Assembly (NCBI RefSeq): GCF_004803405.1
Contig: NZ_SSXI01000227.1
Location: 21,403-85,402, forward strand
Direction: 5' to 3'
Length of the DNA stretch: 64,000 nucleotides
Source: Nocardioides sp.
GTDB lineage: Bacteria; Actinomycetota; Actinomycetes; Propionibacteriales; Nocardioidaceae
In this document: one piece after another, positions 34,546-42,869 of the stretch
How positions within the stretch are numbered: position 1 is the stretch's first letter
Layout of the letters: each line of letters opens with the position of its first letter
Notes under the pieces: model-generated
What the model was told of the DNA's origin: nothing
Seen by the model: the letters and a program-made list of their open reading frames with translations, nothing else
Database searches by the model: none
Made by a program: the position numbers and the translations under genes

Positions 34546-35011
34546 CGACTTCCCGGTTCGCGAAGGCACGCTTGAGCATCAGGCCCGCACGGTGGGCGAT
34601 GTGCACGACCTCTCCGCGCTGGTTGATGCCCCGGTGCTCGAAGTACACGATCCCGGAGTCCTCGCGGCTCTTCGACTCCCGCTTGTCCAGAATCGTGGTC
34701 TCGGCGCGAAGGGTGTCGCCGTGGAACACGGGCCGCGGGAAGTCGAACTTCGTGTAGCCGAGGTTGCCCAACGTCGTGCCGAGCGTGAGGTCGTTCACGA
34801 TCATGCCGCCGATCACCCCTGCGGTCCACAGGCTCGGCACGAGCCGCTGTCCGTGGATGGTGCCCTCCATGTAGTGCTGGTCCAGGTGGATCGGCGCCGG
34901 GTTCATGGTGAGTCCGCAGTACAGGATCGTGTCGGTCTCGGTGACCGTACGCGTCCAGTCGTGGACGTACTCCTTGCCGATCTCGAAGTCCTCGTAGTAG
35001 AGGCCTGCCAT
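34535..35011 (-). CDS. MaoC-like hotdog dehydratase
   Basis: This 158-residue protein has an R-hydratase-like hotdog fold. It has GLTMNPAPIHLDQHYMEGT with the catalytic Asp/His type pair, then GQRLVPSLWTAGVIGGM. It probably hydrates an enoyl-CoA or handles a branched CoA ester (inference). It is the last gene of a minus-strand unit of four (hydratase, acyl-CoA dehydrogenase, CitE-like lyase, MaoC) with short spacers. MaoC beside a CitE-like lyase recalls mesaconyl/methylmalyl-CoA-type chemistry, but that is not proven here. Confidence 0.87.
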
Positions 35012-35033
35012 GTTGCTCTCCTTGTCCTTGGTC

Positions 35034-35927
35034 TCAGATGCCGCCGTTGAGCTCGGCGAGCCGGTCGACTCGCGCGAGCCATTCCTCGGCCTTGTCGGCG
35101 TGAGCCTTGTCGACGTGGATCTCGCCGTACATCACGGCACCGTCGCCGCGCTTCTCAGCGGCGTAGTACGTGTCGAGCAGGCCGCGGTAGAAGTCGATCT
35201 GCTCCCCGTCCGGGGTGAAGACGGCGTTCACCACAGACACGTGAGAGGGATGGAGAACGATCTGCCCGCGGAAGCCCATCTTCCGGCCACGTGTGGTGAA
35301 CTCGCGCAGGCCCTCCAGGTCGTGGATCCGCTCCCACAGAGCGGTCAGCGGGTGTCGTCCGGCAGCGAGGGTGGCCAGCAGGATCTTGGTCCGGTGGACC
35401 ATCGACTCGGTGCCCTCGGGCGTCCATTCGTAGCCCACCGCCTTCGCGATGTCCGCGTGCTCGGCGGTCGGCCCGATCATCGCGCCCACGCGGGGCGAAG
35501 CTGCAGCGATCTCCTCGCAGTTCTGGATGCCCTGGATCGTCTCGACGGGGACGATGTACTCCAGACCCGTCACTTCCGCACGGGCCTCGAAGTGGTCCAG
35601 CAGGGCGTCGTACTTGAACACCTCGACGGCCGAGTTGACCTTGGGCGCAAAGACGCCGGTGAGCCCGGGTGCAATCGCCCACTCGAGGTCGACGCCGGCC
35701 AGCCCGGTGCCGAGGGAGTTCGGCCTGACGAACATGCCCATCGCCGGATGCGACTTCGCGAATCGCTCGACGGCGGCAGCGACCTGTTCGCGGGCCTGGG
35801 GCTTGAGGTGATCGGGGACGGAGTCCTCGAGGTCGAAGCACACGGCGTCGGCACCGGAGTCGGCGGCCTTGTCGAACCAGGACGTCTTGTGCGCCGGGAC
35901 GAAGAGGACAGAGCGATAGGGCAACAT
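35034..35927 (-). CDS. CitE/HpcH-type CoA ester lyase
   Basis: This is a 297-residue Mg-dependent aldolase-type lyase (malyl-CoA/beta-methylmalyl-CoA/citramalyl-CoA lyase family). It begins MLPYRSVLFVPAHK. CFDLEDSVPDHLK holds the metal-site region (near 30), MFVRPNSLGTGLAG (near 65) the conserved Arg, and YIVPVETIQGIQNCEEIA (near 125) the Glu. Full length is retained. It would cleave a hydroxyacyl-CoA into smaller acyl-CoA units at the end of the pathway. The exact substrate is unknown. Confidence 0.9.
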   Translation of the reverse strand: MLPYRSVLFVPAHKTSWFDKAADSGADAVCFDLEDSVPDHLKPQAREQVAAAVERFAKSHPAMGMFVRPNSLGTGLAGVDLEWAIAPGLTGVFAPKVNSAVEVFKYDALLDHFEARAEVTGLEYIVPVETIQGIQNCEEIAAASPRVGAMIGPTAEHADIAKAVGYEWTPEGTESMVHRTKILLATLAAGRHPLTALWERIHDLEGLREFTTRGRKMGFRGQIVLHPSHVSVVNAVFTPDGEQIDFYRGLLDTYYAAEKRGDGAVMYGEIHVDKAHADKAEEWLARVDRLAELNGGI

Positions 35928-35940
35928 CTCTACAGTCCTC

Positions 35941-37107
35941 TCAGTAGCTGCGTGGGAGTCCGAGGACGTGCTCGGCGAGATAGTTGAGAACCATCTCCTG
36001 AGTGATGGGCGCGATCCTCTTCAGACGGGCTTCGCGGAAGTAGCGCTCGACGTGGAACTCCTTGCCGTAGCCGTAGCCACCGTGGACCTGGATGGCGACG
36101 TCGGCAGCCTTGAACGCAGCGTCGGCAGCGAGATACTTGCCCTCGTTCGCTTCCTTGCCGCAGTCGTAGCCGTTGTCGAGCAACCACGCGGCCTTGTCGA
36201 TCATGAGCTGTGCCGCGTCGAGGCGCATCATCGCCTCGGCGATCGGGTGCGCAACCGCTTGGTTCTGGCCGATCGGGCGGCCGAACACCTGGCGCTCGTT
36301 GGCGTACGACGTGGCGCGCCGAATTGCCGCACGCCCGATTCCTGTCGCGGCGTTGGACGCGATGATCCGTTCGGCGTTGAGGCCGGCCAGGATGGCGCGG
36401 AAGCCCTTGCCGACCTCGCCGACGACGTCCTCGTCGGCAACGAACAGGTCGTCGATGAAGAGCTCGTTCGTGTCGACCGCATTCCGACCGAGCTTCGGGA
36501 TCTCGCGGATCTGCACGTGGTCCGGGTCCATCTCGGCGAAGAGCAGGGTCATGCCATCGGTACGTTTCGCGCACTCCTCGCGCTTCGTCGTGCGGACGAG
36601 CAGCAACATGCGCTCGGCCTCCTTGGCCTTCGTGATCCAGACCTTCTTCCCCGAGACCCGGAACCCGCCGTCGACCTTGCGTGCGAACGTCGTGATGCCG
36701 GTCGTGTCCGTGCCGGCATCCGGTTCGGTGACCGCGAAGGAGATGTGGAGATCACCGTTCGGGACGCGGGGGAGGAAGCGTCGCTTCAGGTCCTCCGATC
36801 CGTGCCGGATGATCGGGTCGAACCCGAAGATCCCGATATGGACTGCGCTGCACGCGTTCATCCCGCCGCCCGACGCGGAGATCTCGTGCTCGACGATCGC
36901 TGCCTCGGTGACGCCCAGGCCGCCACCGCCGTACTCCTCCGGAATGGTGATGCCCAGCCAGCCGGCCTTGGCGACAGCGTTGTAGAACTCCCAGGGAAAC
37001 TCCTTGGAGTTGTCGTGCTCCATCCAGTACTGGTCGTCGAACGGTTCCATCATGTCGCGCACGGCCGCGCGGATGTCGTCGTGGAGGGAGTTCTGGGCAA
37101 AGTCCAT
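35941..37107 (-). CDS. Acyl-CoA dehydrogenase family protein with altered catalytic segment
   Basis: This 388-residue FAD flavoprotein has the ACAD fold: GWLGITIPEEYGGGGLG near 50, ISFAVTEPDAGTDTTGI near 125, YANERQVFGRPIGQNQAVAH near 260 and QVHGGYGYGKEFHVERYFREARL near 345. The segment where typical family members have YEGT reads IAPITQEMVLNYL, so the usual catalytic Glu position is not occupied by Glu. Such forms exist in the family and may use another base or another reaction. It sits in the unit with MaoC, CitE-like lyase and the hydratase. Confidence 0.9.
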   Translation of the reverse strand: MDFAQNSLHDDIRAAVRDMMEPFDDQYWMEHDNSKEFPWEFYNAVAKAGWLGITIPEEYGGGGLGVTEAAIVEHEISASGGGMNACSAVHIGIFGFDPIIRHGSEDLKRRFLPRVPNGDLHISFAVTEPDAGTDTTGITTFARKVDGGFRVSGKKVWITKAKEAERMLLLVRTTKREECAKRTDGMTLLFAEMDPDHVQIREIPKLGRNAVDTNELFIDDLFVADEDVVGEVGKGFRAILAGLNAERIIASNAATGIGRAAIRRATSYANERQVFGRPIGQNQAVAHPIAEAMMRLDAAQLMIDKAAWLLDNGYDCGKEANEGKYLAADAAFKAADVAIQVHGGYGYGKEFHVERYFREARLKRIAPITQEMVLNYLAEHVLGLPRSY

Positions 37108-37135
37108 CGGTCGTGTCCGATCAGTGTGCGGTTGG

Positions 37136-37933
37136 TTACTGAGACGTGGTCGGGAACTCGCCGGGATCCAGCTGGAATCGAGGTGGTCTCTTGGCCATGA
37201 ACGCAGAGGCGCCCTCGACCATGTCGGCGCTTCCGATGGCCTGGACGAGCATGCCGACGCCTTGTGCGAACGAGTCCCGGGCGCTGTTCCACCAGACGTT
37301 GGAGCTGACCTTGGTGATCTCGAGGTATCGCGGACTGAGCGCGGCGATCTCCGCGCACCAGCGCTCCACCTCCTGCTCCAGCTCGTCTGCAGGGACGACC
37401 GCGTTGATCAGGCCGAGGTCGAGGGCCTGCTGGGCGGAGTACCGCCGGCAGAGCATCGCCATCTCCTTTGCACGCTTCTCACCGATCTGGACGGACAGGA
37501 CGTTGGTAGCTCCGGTGACCGGCGCCGAGCCCACGCGGGGCCCGGTCTGTCCGAAGGTCGCTGTGGTCGAGGCGACCGCCAGGTCGCAGGCGACGACCAG
37601 CTCGTTGCCCCCACCCGCCGCAGCGCCGTTGATCGCGGCGACGACCGGACGAGGACAGGAGCGGATTGCGTCGAACATCCGCGAGGAGGCCCGGTAGAGC
37701 GCTCGCATGCCGCGTGCGGTCGGAGAAGTCAGGCCGGCGAGCATCCCACCGGCGCAGAATGCGCCCTCGGCGCCGGTGATCACCACCGAGCGGACATCTC
37801 CGCACTCCTCCAGCACCTCGGCCACACGAGCGGCCATGTGCTGGTCGTAGGCGTTCCGGGCCTGGGGGTTGTCGAGCGTGATCCAGCGGCTGTCGCCGCG
37901 GTCCTCGACGTGCACCGCACCTGATGACTCCAC
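37136..37933 (-). CDS. Enoyl-CoA hydratase/isomerase superfamily, MenB/BadI-like
   Basis: This crotonase-fold protein has about 265 residues. ITLDNPQARNAYD and AFCAGGM are at the front, and GAAAGGGNELVVACDL forms the oxyanion hole. FGQTGPRVGS, GEKRAKEMAMLCRRYSAQQAL and VPADELEQEVERW are especially like MenB (naphthoate synthase) and BadI (2-ketocyclohexanecarboxyl-CoA hydrolase). Those enzymes make or break a ring next to a ketone, so ring cleavage of a cyclic beta-keto-CoA is a reasonable guess. The GTG at 37933 is chosen because upstream bases hold the palindrome 37939-37954; a GTG at 37978 is an alternative. Confidence 0.87.
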   Translation of the reverse strand: MESSGAVHVEDRGDSRWITLDNPQARNAYDQHMAARVAEVLEECGDVRSVVITGAEGAFCAGGMLAGLTSPTARGMRALYRASSRMFDAIRSCPRPVVAAINGAAAGGGNELVVACDLAVASTTATFGQTGPRVGSAPVTGATNVLSVQIGEKRAKEMAMLCRRYSAQQALDLGLINAVVPADELEQEVERWCAEIAALSPRYLEITKVSSNVWWNSARDSFAQGVGMLVQAIGSADMVEGASAFMAKRPPRFQLDPGEFPTTSQ

Positions 37934-37938
37934 AAACT

Positions 37939-37954
37939 CATGGTAATCATGATC
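37939..37954. promoter_or_regulatory. Operator candidate upstream of the MenB/BadI-like unit
   Basis: On the minus strand GATCATGATTACCATG matches the island 16-mer pattern; ATGGTAATCAT on the plus strand is a near-palindrome of the TGGT-N-AYCA type. It lies six bases before the chosen GTG. Confidence 0.5.
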
Positions 37955-37983
37955 AGGGTTAGGGTCAAGTCGGCCCACTGGCC

Positions 37984-38420
37984 GGTCCGGACGGGGAGCC
38001 GCTCAACCTCTTCTCGACGCTGGTCCGTTGGCCGGAGCTGATGCGGCGGGTGAGTGCCCTCCGCGGCTAGTTCCTGACGCGGGGAGCGCTCGCCCAGACG
38101 CTTCGCGAGCTCGCGATCCTCCGGACCGCTGCGCTGCTCGGTTCGGAGTACGAGCTCACCCAGCATCGGTGGCTCGCGGCCGACATGGACGTCGATGCCG
38201 GGAGCGTGGAGGCGGGGCCTCTCGCTCGGAGGGCTCCTCCCCGACCTGGGGACCTCCGGAGGCGGCACTGATAGCACTGGTCGGCGAAGTGGTCCAGCTC
38301 GACGCGGTCACGGACGCGATGTGGACGAGGGCCTGCGAGCAGCTGGGGGAGAACGCCGCGGTGGAGGCGGTGCTGCTCGCCGGGTTCTACCGGATGCTGG
38401 CCGGCTTCATCGCGGTGGCG
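37984..38420 (+). pseudogene. Carboxymuconolactone decarboxylase-like gene, broken
   Basis: Reading from 37984 gives GPDGEPLNLFSTLVRWPELM, then an in-frame TAG at 38068. The same frame continues LTRGALAQTLRELAILRTA and ALLGSEYELTQHRWLAADMD. After a frame change near 38240 the third frame gives ALIALVGEVVQLDAVTDAMW and FYRMLAGFIAVAA. This order matches CMD/AhpD-like proteins (about 190 residues). One stop and at least one frameshift make it a pseudogene. It accounts for most of the 514-bp gap before the GntR gene. Confidence 0.82.
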
Positions 38421-38447
38421 GCGACTAGGCCGAGCCGCTGCAGTGGC

Positions 38448-39197
38448 TCAGCGCCACTCGACGACTTCCTCCATGATCCCGGGGTGTCGCTCGAACACGA
38501 ACGCCGCGAATTCCTCCATGTGCTGGCGCATGAGCTTCTCCGCGCGCGACCCGTTGCCGGTGTGGATGGCGCGGGCGATCGCCTCGTGGGCAGCGACGAT
38601 GTCGCCGCGACGATCGACGGGGAACAGCACTCCGCGGACGCGCTCGTGGTAGACGTCTGCGAGCGACTGGCAGAACAGGGACACGATGCCGTTGCCGCTC
38701 GCACGGATCACGGCGGTGTGAAAGTCACTGGTGTGCAGGAGGTAGTCGTGCTCGTCGCTCACGTCCTTGACGGTGGCGGCGCCCTGCAGGCGGCCTGCCG
38801 ACACGGCCTCACTGCGGTGCTCCGCGGCAAGGCGTGCGGCGACGGGTTCCATGATCAGCCGGGCTTCCACGAGCTCGCGGTACGTCGTTCCGCCCATCTG
38901 GAAGAACAGTGTCGCCATTCGACCGAAGCTCTCGCCGTGGAGGCCTTCGACGGTCGGTCCTCCACCGGGCCCCGGCTTGAGGGTGATGAAGCCGTTGACC
39001 TCGAGGATGCGCAACGCCTCGCGCAACGTGCCGCGCCCCACCCCGAAGTCGGCGATCATGTCCGCCTCAGGGGGCAGGCGGGTGCCGCGCTCGAGGCCTT
39101 GGGACTGGACGTGGCGCACGATGGCGCGAGCAATCACCTCCGACGTCTTGTCTCGTCGCCGGACCGACGCGTCCAGCCTCTGGGGCTCGACCGACAT
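38448..39197 (-). CDS. GntR-family (FadR-type) transcriptional regulator 1
   Basis: This 249-residue repressor-type regulator has an N-terminal winged helix (about 15-80: LPPEADMIADFGVGRGTLREALRILEVNGFI, then a GPGGG wing). A helical FCD ligand-binding domain follows (about 100-235), with the metal-binding pattern Asp/His in HTSDFHTAVI and His in VAAHEAI and RQHMEEF. The ATG at 39197 is favoured by GGAGG nine bases upstream. It is monocistronic on the minus strand. It probably senses an acyl-CoA or pathway acid and controls island promoters (inference). Confidence 0.9.
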   Translation of the reverse strand: MSVEPQRLDASVRRRDKTSEVIARAIVRHVQSQGLERGTRLPPEADMIADFGVGRGTLREALRILEVNGFITLKPGPGGGPTVEGLHGESFGRMATLFFQMGGTTYRELVEARLIMEPVAARLAAEHRSEAVSAGRLQGAATVKDVSDEHDYLLHTSDFHTAVIRASGNGIVSLFCQSLADVYHERVRGVLFPVDRRGDIVAAHEAIARAIHTGNGSRAEKLMRQHMEEFAAFVFERHPGIMEEVVEWR

Positions 39198-39315
39198 CAA
39201 CACCTCCGAGATGTGGACGATGATTGGCAGGAATCCGCACGGTAGCACTGGGTGGCCGATTTCTCTGCTGCCCGGTCGCTATAGGGGCAGCGTCGAGCTC
39301 TCCGGCTGACCACGA

Positions 39316-40548
39316 TCAGGAGATCCCGCGTCCGCAAGCCTCGCGGAGCCCCTCGACCAGCTGCTGACGGTACGGCAGCAAGCGGCGACGCATCCCGAGG
39401 AGCGCGAGCCCGATCAAGGTGTCCTGGCGGTGGTAACCGATCACTGCCTCGTCCTCGAGGTCGCCTTCGAGCACCCGCACGTCGTCGATCCCGTGGGAGG
39501 GGAGCCCGAGGAACTGGACCCGGGTGTCGTACTGGTCGGTCCAGAAACTCGGGAGGAGCTCGAAGGGCGCATCGGTGCGCTCTGCACCGGCGAGGCCGGT
39601 GATCAGTGACCTCGCCGCGTGGCCAGCGCAGTCCCCGGCCATCTGCCAGTGCTCGATCCGCAGGGGGTCCGCGCCGTACAGATCCAGGGGGAAGCGCGCG
39701 ACGTCGCCGAGCGCGACCACGTCGCGTCGTGGTCCGCCCTCGGCGAGCGGGTGGAGGTCTCGGTCACATAGGACGCCGTCCGACAGGTTGAGACCCTGGC
39801 CTGCGAGCCAGTCGGTGTTGGGTACGCCGCCGACGGCCTCCACGACCACTTCGGCTGCGAGGGTCGTACCGTCATCGAGCACCACTCCGGTCGATCCCCG
39901 GGCGTCTCCCTCGATCGCCGCGATTGTCCTGCCGAGCACGAAGCGCACGCCGTGCGCCTCGTGGCGGCGCTGAACCTCGGCGCCGACGGCGTGCCCTGCT
40001 ACGCGTTCCAGCGGCGTGCTCAGGGGTTCTACAACGGTGACCTTGCAGCCCAGTGTCGCCGCGGCTGCCGCGACCTCGCAGCCGACGAATCCGCCGCCGA
40101 TGACGCCGACGCGCGGTCGGTCGACGAGCCGGCCTCGGAGACTCGCGGCGTCCTCCGGAGTTCGGACCGTGTAGCGCCAGCTGTGCGGGCCATCCAGTGG
40201 TAGCCGCCGTGGACCGACCCCAGTCGCGATGACGAGCCCATCGAACGAGATCTGCTCGCTCGTGCCATCTGGACCCTCGAGCGTCAGGCGCTTTGCGGCC
40301 AGGTCGCTTGACACGATCCGCGTGCCCAGACGCCAGTCGATCTCCGCGTCGGGCATCGGGAACTTCAGCACCTCGACGTCCACACCGTGCCAGAGGGCTT
40401 CCTTCGTCAGGGGCGGTCGGTTGTAGGGCAGGTGTCGCTCGGCGCCGATGACGCCGAGGTAGCCGGTCCACCCGGCCGCCCGGAGCTGCTGCGCGACACG
40501 CAAGCCGGCGACACCGCCGCCGGCCACCACGACCCTTTGCTCACCCAA
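39316..40548 (-). CDS. FAD-dependent pyridine nucleotide-disulphide-type ferredoxin reductase
   Basis: This 410-residue reductase is of the rubredoxin/putidaredoxin reductase type. It starts RVVVAGGGVAGLRVAQQLR (FAD motif) and has RPPLTKEALW near 45. RVGVIGGGFVGCEVAAAAATLG near 140 binds NAD(P)H, and VVALGDVARFP near 265 is the second FAD motif. The TTG start overlaps the GntR-2 stop by eight bases and has GGGAG 10-14 bases upstream; no ATG/GTG fits. It may be a second route for electrons to the P450 ferredoxin. Being coupled to a regulator gene is unusual. Confidence 0.87.
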   Translation of the reverse strand: MGEQRVVVAGGGVAGLRVAQQLRAAGWTGYLGVIGAERHLPYNRPPLTKEALWHGVDVEVLKFPMPDAEIDWRLGTRIVSSDLAAKRLTLEGPDGTSEQISFDGLVIATGVGPRRLPLDGPHSWRYTVRTPEDAASLRGRLVDRPRVGVIGGGFVGCEVAAAAATLGCKVTVVEPLSTPLERVAGHAVGAEVQRRHEAHGVRFVLGRTIAAIEGDARGSTGVVLDDGTTLAAEVVVEAVGGVPNTDWLAGQGLNLSDGVLCDRDLHPLAEGGPRRDVVALGDVARFPLDLYGADPLRIEHWQMAGDCAGHAARSLITGLAGAERTDAPFELLPSFWTDQYDTRVQFLGLPSHGIDDVRVLEGDLEDEAVIGYHRQDTLIGLALLGMRRRLLPYRQQLVEGLREACGRGIS

Positions 40549-41290
40549 GGAACTTCTGCTCCCACGGGATGACCTCGTCGAGGAGATGAGGGAACTTGCG
40601 CTGGGCGTACCGCTCGTACTCCGCGATGTGGCAGCGCATGCGTTCTTCCGCGACCACCGGGTCACGCGAGCTCAGAGCCTCGAAGATCTCGACATGGGCA
40701 GCGAGGATGGCCGCACGCCGATGAGCCGGGTAGTCGATCCCGATCGCGCTCCCGTCCATGATCCCCAGCAGGGAGTCCACGATGTAGCCGAACAGGGCGT
40801 TCCCGGATGACCACGCGATGATGCCGTGGAACCGGGTGCTCGCGTCGAGGAACGAACTCTGGTTGTCCAGCTCGTCTCGCATCTGCAAGACGGAGCCCTC
40901 GAGGGCGCTGAGCTCCTCGTCTGTCATCCGCACGGCAGCGAGACTGCTGGTCATCGGTTCGAGAGCCGAACGCACCTCGACGATGCTGCGGAAGGGTGCG
41001 TGCTTGAGCTGCATGAGCAAGATCACCGTGCTCGCCAGGTGCGATGCATCCGGATCCTGGAGGACAGGGCCGCCGCCGGGCCCGGGCTTCAAGGAGATGA
41101 CGCCCTGGAACTCCAGGAGTCGAAGGGCTTCACGCAAGGTGCCGCGACCGGTCTTGTACCGCTCGAGCATCGTGCGCTCCGGAAGGAGCATGTCGCCGGG
41201 CTTGAGCCGTTCGCGGAAGGTGTCCTGCACGATGCTCTGGGCAAGGAGAACTGCTGCCTTGGGCGGACGTGCTCCGTGAGTCATGGACAT
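40541..41290 (-). CDS. GntR-family (FadR-type) transcriptional regulator 2
   Basis: This 249-residue regulator has a winged helix (about 10-75: LLPERTMLERYKTGRGTLREALRLLEFQGVI and the GPGGGP wing). An FCD domain follows, with Asp/His in ASTRFHGIIA and His in LAAHVEIF and RCHIAEYE. It is clearly related to regulator 1 over the DNA-binding domain, including the identical GRGTLREALR recognition helix segment, so both could bind similar operators. It lies inside the thiolase operon, 10 bases after the hydratase. Confidence 0.9.
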   Translation of the reverse strand: MSMTHGARPPKAAVLLAQSIVQDTFRERLKPGDMLLPERTMLERYKTGRGTLREALRLLEFQGVISLKPGPGGGPVLQDPDASHLASTVILLMQLKHAPFRSIVEVRSALEPMTSSLAAVRMTDEELSALEGSVLQMRDELDNQSSFLDASTRFHGIIAWSSGNALFGYIVDSLLGIMDGSAIGIDYPAHRRAAILAAHVEIFEALSSRDPVVAEERMRCHIAEYERYAQRKFPHLLDEVIPWEQKFLG

Positions 41291-41300
41291 TGCGTCTCCA

Positions 41301-42080
41301 TTAGATCCCCTGCCAGCGTGGCGAACGCTTCTCCTTGAAGGCGCGCGCCCCTTCCCTGGCGTCCTCCGATGCCCTCACCGGTTCGCTGATCGCACGCTGG
41401 CGGTCGAACATCTCTGCACGCGGCCACTCGGCAGCCTCGACGATGGTGCGCTTGGTCGCTGCCACGGCCAATGGCCCGTTGCCCGCGATGGTCCCGGCCA
41501 GCTCGAGGGCCAGGTCGAGAGCCGTGCCCGGCGCCGCGAGGCGGTTGACCAGGTTGACCTCATGGGCACGCACGGCGGGTATGAGCTCGCCTGTCAACGC
41601 CCACTCCATGGCGAGGTGGTAGGGAATGCGCTGCGGCAGGCGGATCAGGCCGCCGCCTGCCGCGACCAGACCGCGCTTCACCTCGGGAAGCCCGAACAGC
41701 GCATCCTCTGCGGCGACGATCATGTCGCAGGCAAGTGCGATCTCGAACCCGCCGGCAATCGCGTGACCCTCGACCGCCGCGATGAGTGGCTTCGACGGCG
41801 GCCGCTCGACGATCCCGGCAAAACCCCGGCCGGGGATCGACGGTCGCTCGCCCCCGAGGAACGCCTTGAGGTCCATGCCGGCGCAGAAGGTCCTGCCTGC
41901 TCCCGTCAGGATGCCGGAGACGAGCGAGGAGTCCGACTCGAGCCGGTCCATCGCCTCCCCGATCGCGACGGCGGTGACCGTGTTGATCGCGTTGCGGGCC
42001 GCCGGCCGGTTGATGGTCACGACGAGTACGCCGTCGACCACGGTGGTGAGTACGGGAGCCGCGGCCGAGGTCTGCGTCAT
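41301..42080 (-). CDS. Enoyl-CoA hydratase
   Basis: This 259-residue crotonase-family enzyme has VVTINRPAARNAINT, then RTFCAGMDLKAF with the first oxyanion-hole segment. EGHAIAGGFEIALACDM is the second, and LPEVKRGLVAAGGGL follows. The family hydrates trans-2-enoyl-CoA or does related isomerisation; the exact reaction is not clear from the sequence. The ATG at 42080 shares bases with the stop of the upstream SDR (ATGA). It is part of the five-gene minus-strand operon thiolase-SDR-hydratase-GntR-reductase. Confidence 0.9.
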   Translation of the reverse strand: MTQTSAAAPVLTTVVDGVLVVTINRPAARNAINTVTAVAIGEAMDRLESDSSLVSGILTGAGRTFCAGMDLKAFLGGERPSIPGRGFAGIVERPPSKPLIAAVEGHAIAGGFEIALACDMIVAAEDALFGLPEVKRGLVAAGGGLIRLPQRIPYHLAMEWALTGELIPAVRAHEVNLVNRLAAPGTALDLALELAGTIAGNGPLAVAATKRTIVEAAEWPRAEMFDRQRAISEPVRASEDAREGARAFKEKRSPRWQGI

Positions 42081-42841
42081 CGTGGGGACATCCGGATCGC
42101 GCCGTCCAGGCGGATGGTCTCCCCGTTGAGGTACGGGTTGTCGATCACGTGCAACGCCAGAGCGGCGTACTCCTCCGGACGACCGAGTCTCGAGGGATTG
42201 GGAACCTGCCGGGCGAGGCCTTGCAGGATCTCCTCGGAGTGGCGAGCGAGGATCGGAGTGTCGAAGACGCCCGGAGCAATGGCGCTCACGCGGATCTGTC
42301 GTTGGGCAAGGTCTCGGGCGGCGACCAGAGTCATCCCGACGACACCCGACTTGGCGGACGCATACGGGATCTGACCGACTTGGCCTTCCCATGCCGCTAC
42401 GGAAGCCGTCAGGACGCAGACCCCTCGTTCTCCCTCGATCGGGTCGTGGGCGGCCATGCGTGCAGCCGCGAGCCGCAGCACGTTGAACGTGCCGGCCAGG
42501 TTGACGTCGACGATCTCGCGGTACAGCTCGAAGTCGCCGGCGCTGCCGTCGCGGTCGACCACCCGCACCGTGCCGCCACGGCCTGCGCAGTGCACGAGCG
42601 CTCGGAGCGGGGCCCGGCTCTCGGCGAGCTCGAGGGCGGCATCGACCGCTTCCGGGTCGCGGACGTCAGCGGGGGAGAAGGCAGCCAGGGCGCCGAGCGA
42701 CTGTGCCCGTTCCGCGCCCGCGGAGGTGGGCAGGTCGAGGATCGTGACCGCGACGCCGCGGTCGACGAGCCTGCTGGCGGTCGCGAGGCCGAGCCCCGAC
42801 GCACCGCCGGTGACGACTACCGAGGCGTTGTTCAGGTCCAT
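42077..42841 (-). CDS. Short-chain dehydrogenase, 3-hydroxyacyl-CoA dehydrogenase-like
   Basis: This 254-residue SDR begins MDLNNASVVVTGGASGLGLATA. It has an HCAGRGG variant of the NAG motif, TASVAAWEG, and YASAKSG with the Tyr-Lys pair. The ending NPYLNGETIRLDGAIRM is like type 10 (HSD10) 3-hydroxyacyl-CoA dehydrogenases. It lies between thiolase and enoyl-CoA hydratase, so oxidation of the 3-hydroxyacyl-CoA is the best guess. It is translationally coupled to the hydratase. Confidence 0.88.
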   Translation of the reverse strand: MDLNNASVVVTGGASGLGLATASRLVDRGVAVTILDLPTSAGAERAQSLGALAAFSPADVRDPEAVDAALELAESRAPLRALVHCAGRGGTVRVVDRDGSAGDFELYREIVDVNLAGTFNVLRLAAARMAAHDPIEGERGVCVLTASVAAWEGQVGQIPYASAKSGVVGMTLVAARDLAQRQIRVSAIAPGVFDTPILARHSEEILQGLARQVPNPSRLGRPEEYAALALHVIDNPYLNGETIRLDGAIRMSPR

Positions 42842-42869
42842 GAGCTTCCTTGTCGGATCCGGGGGATGG

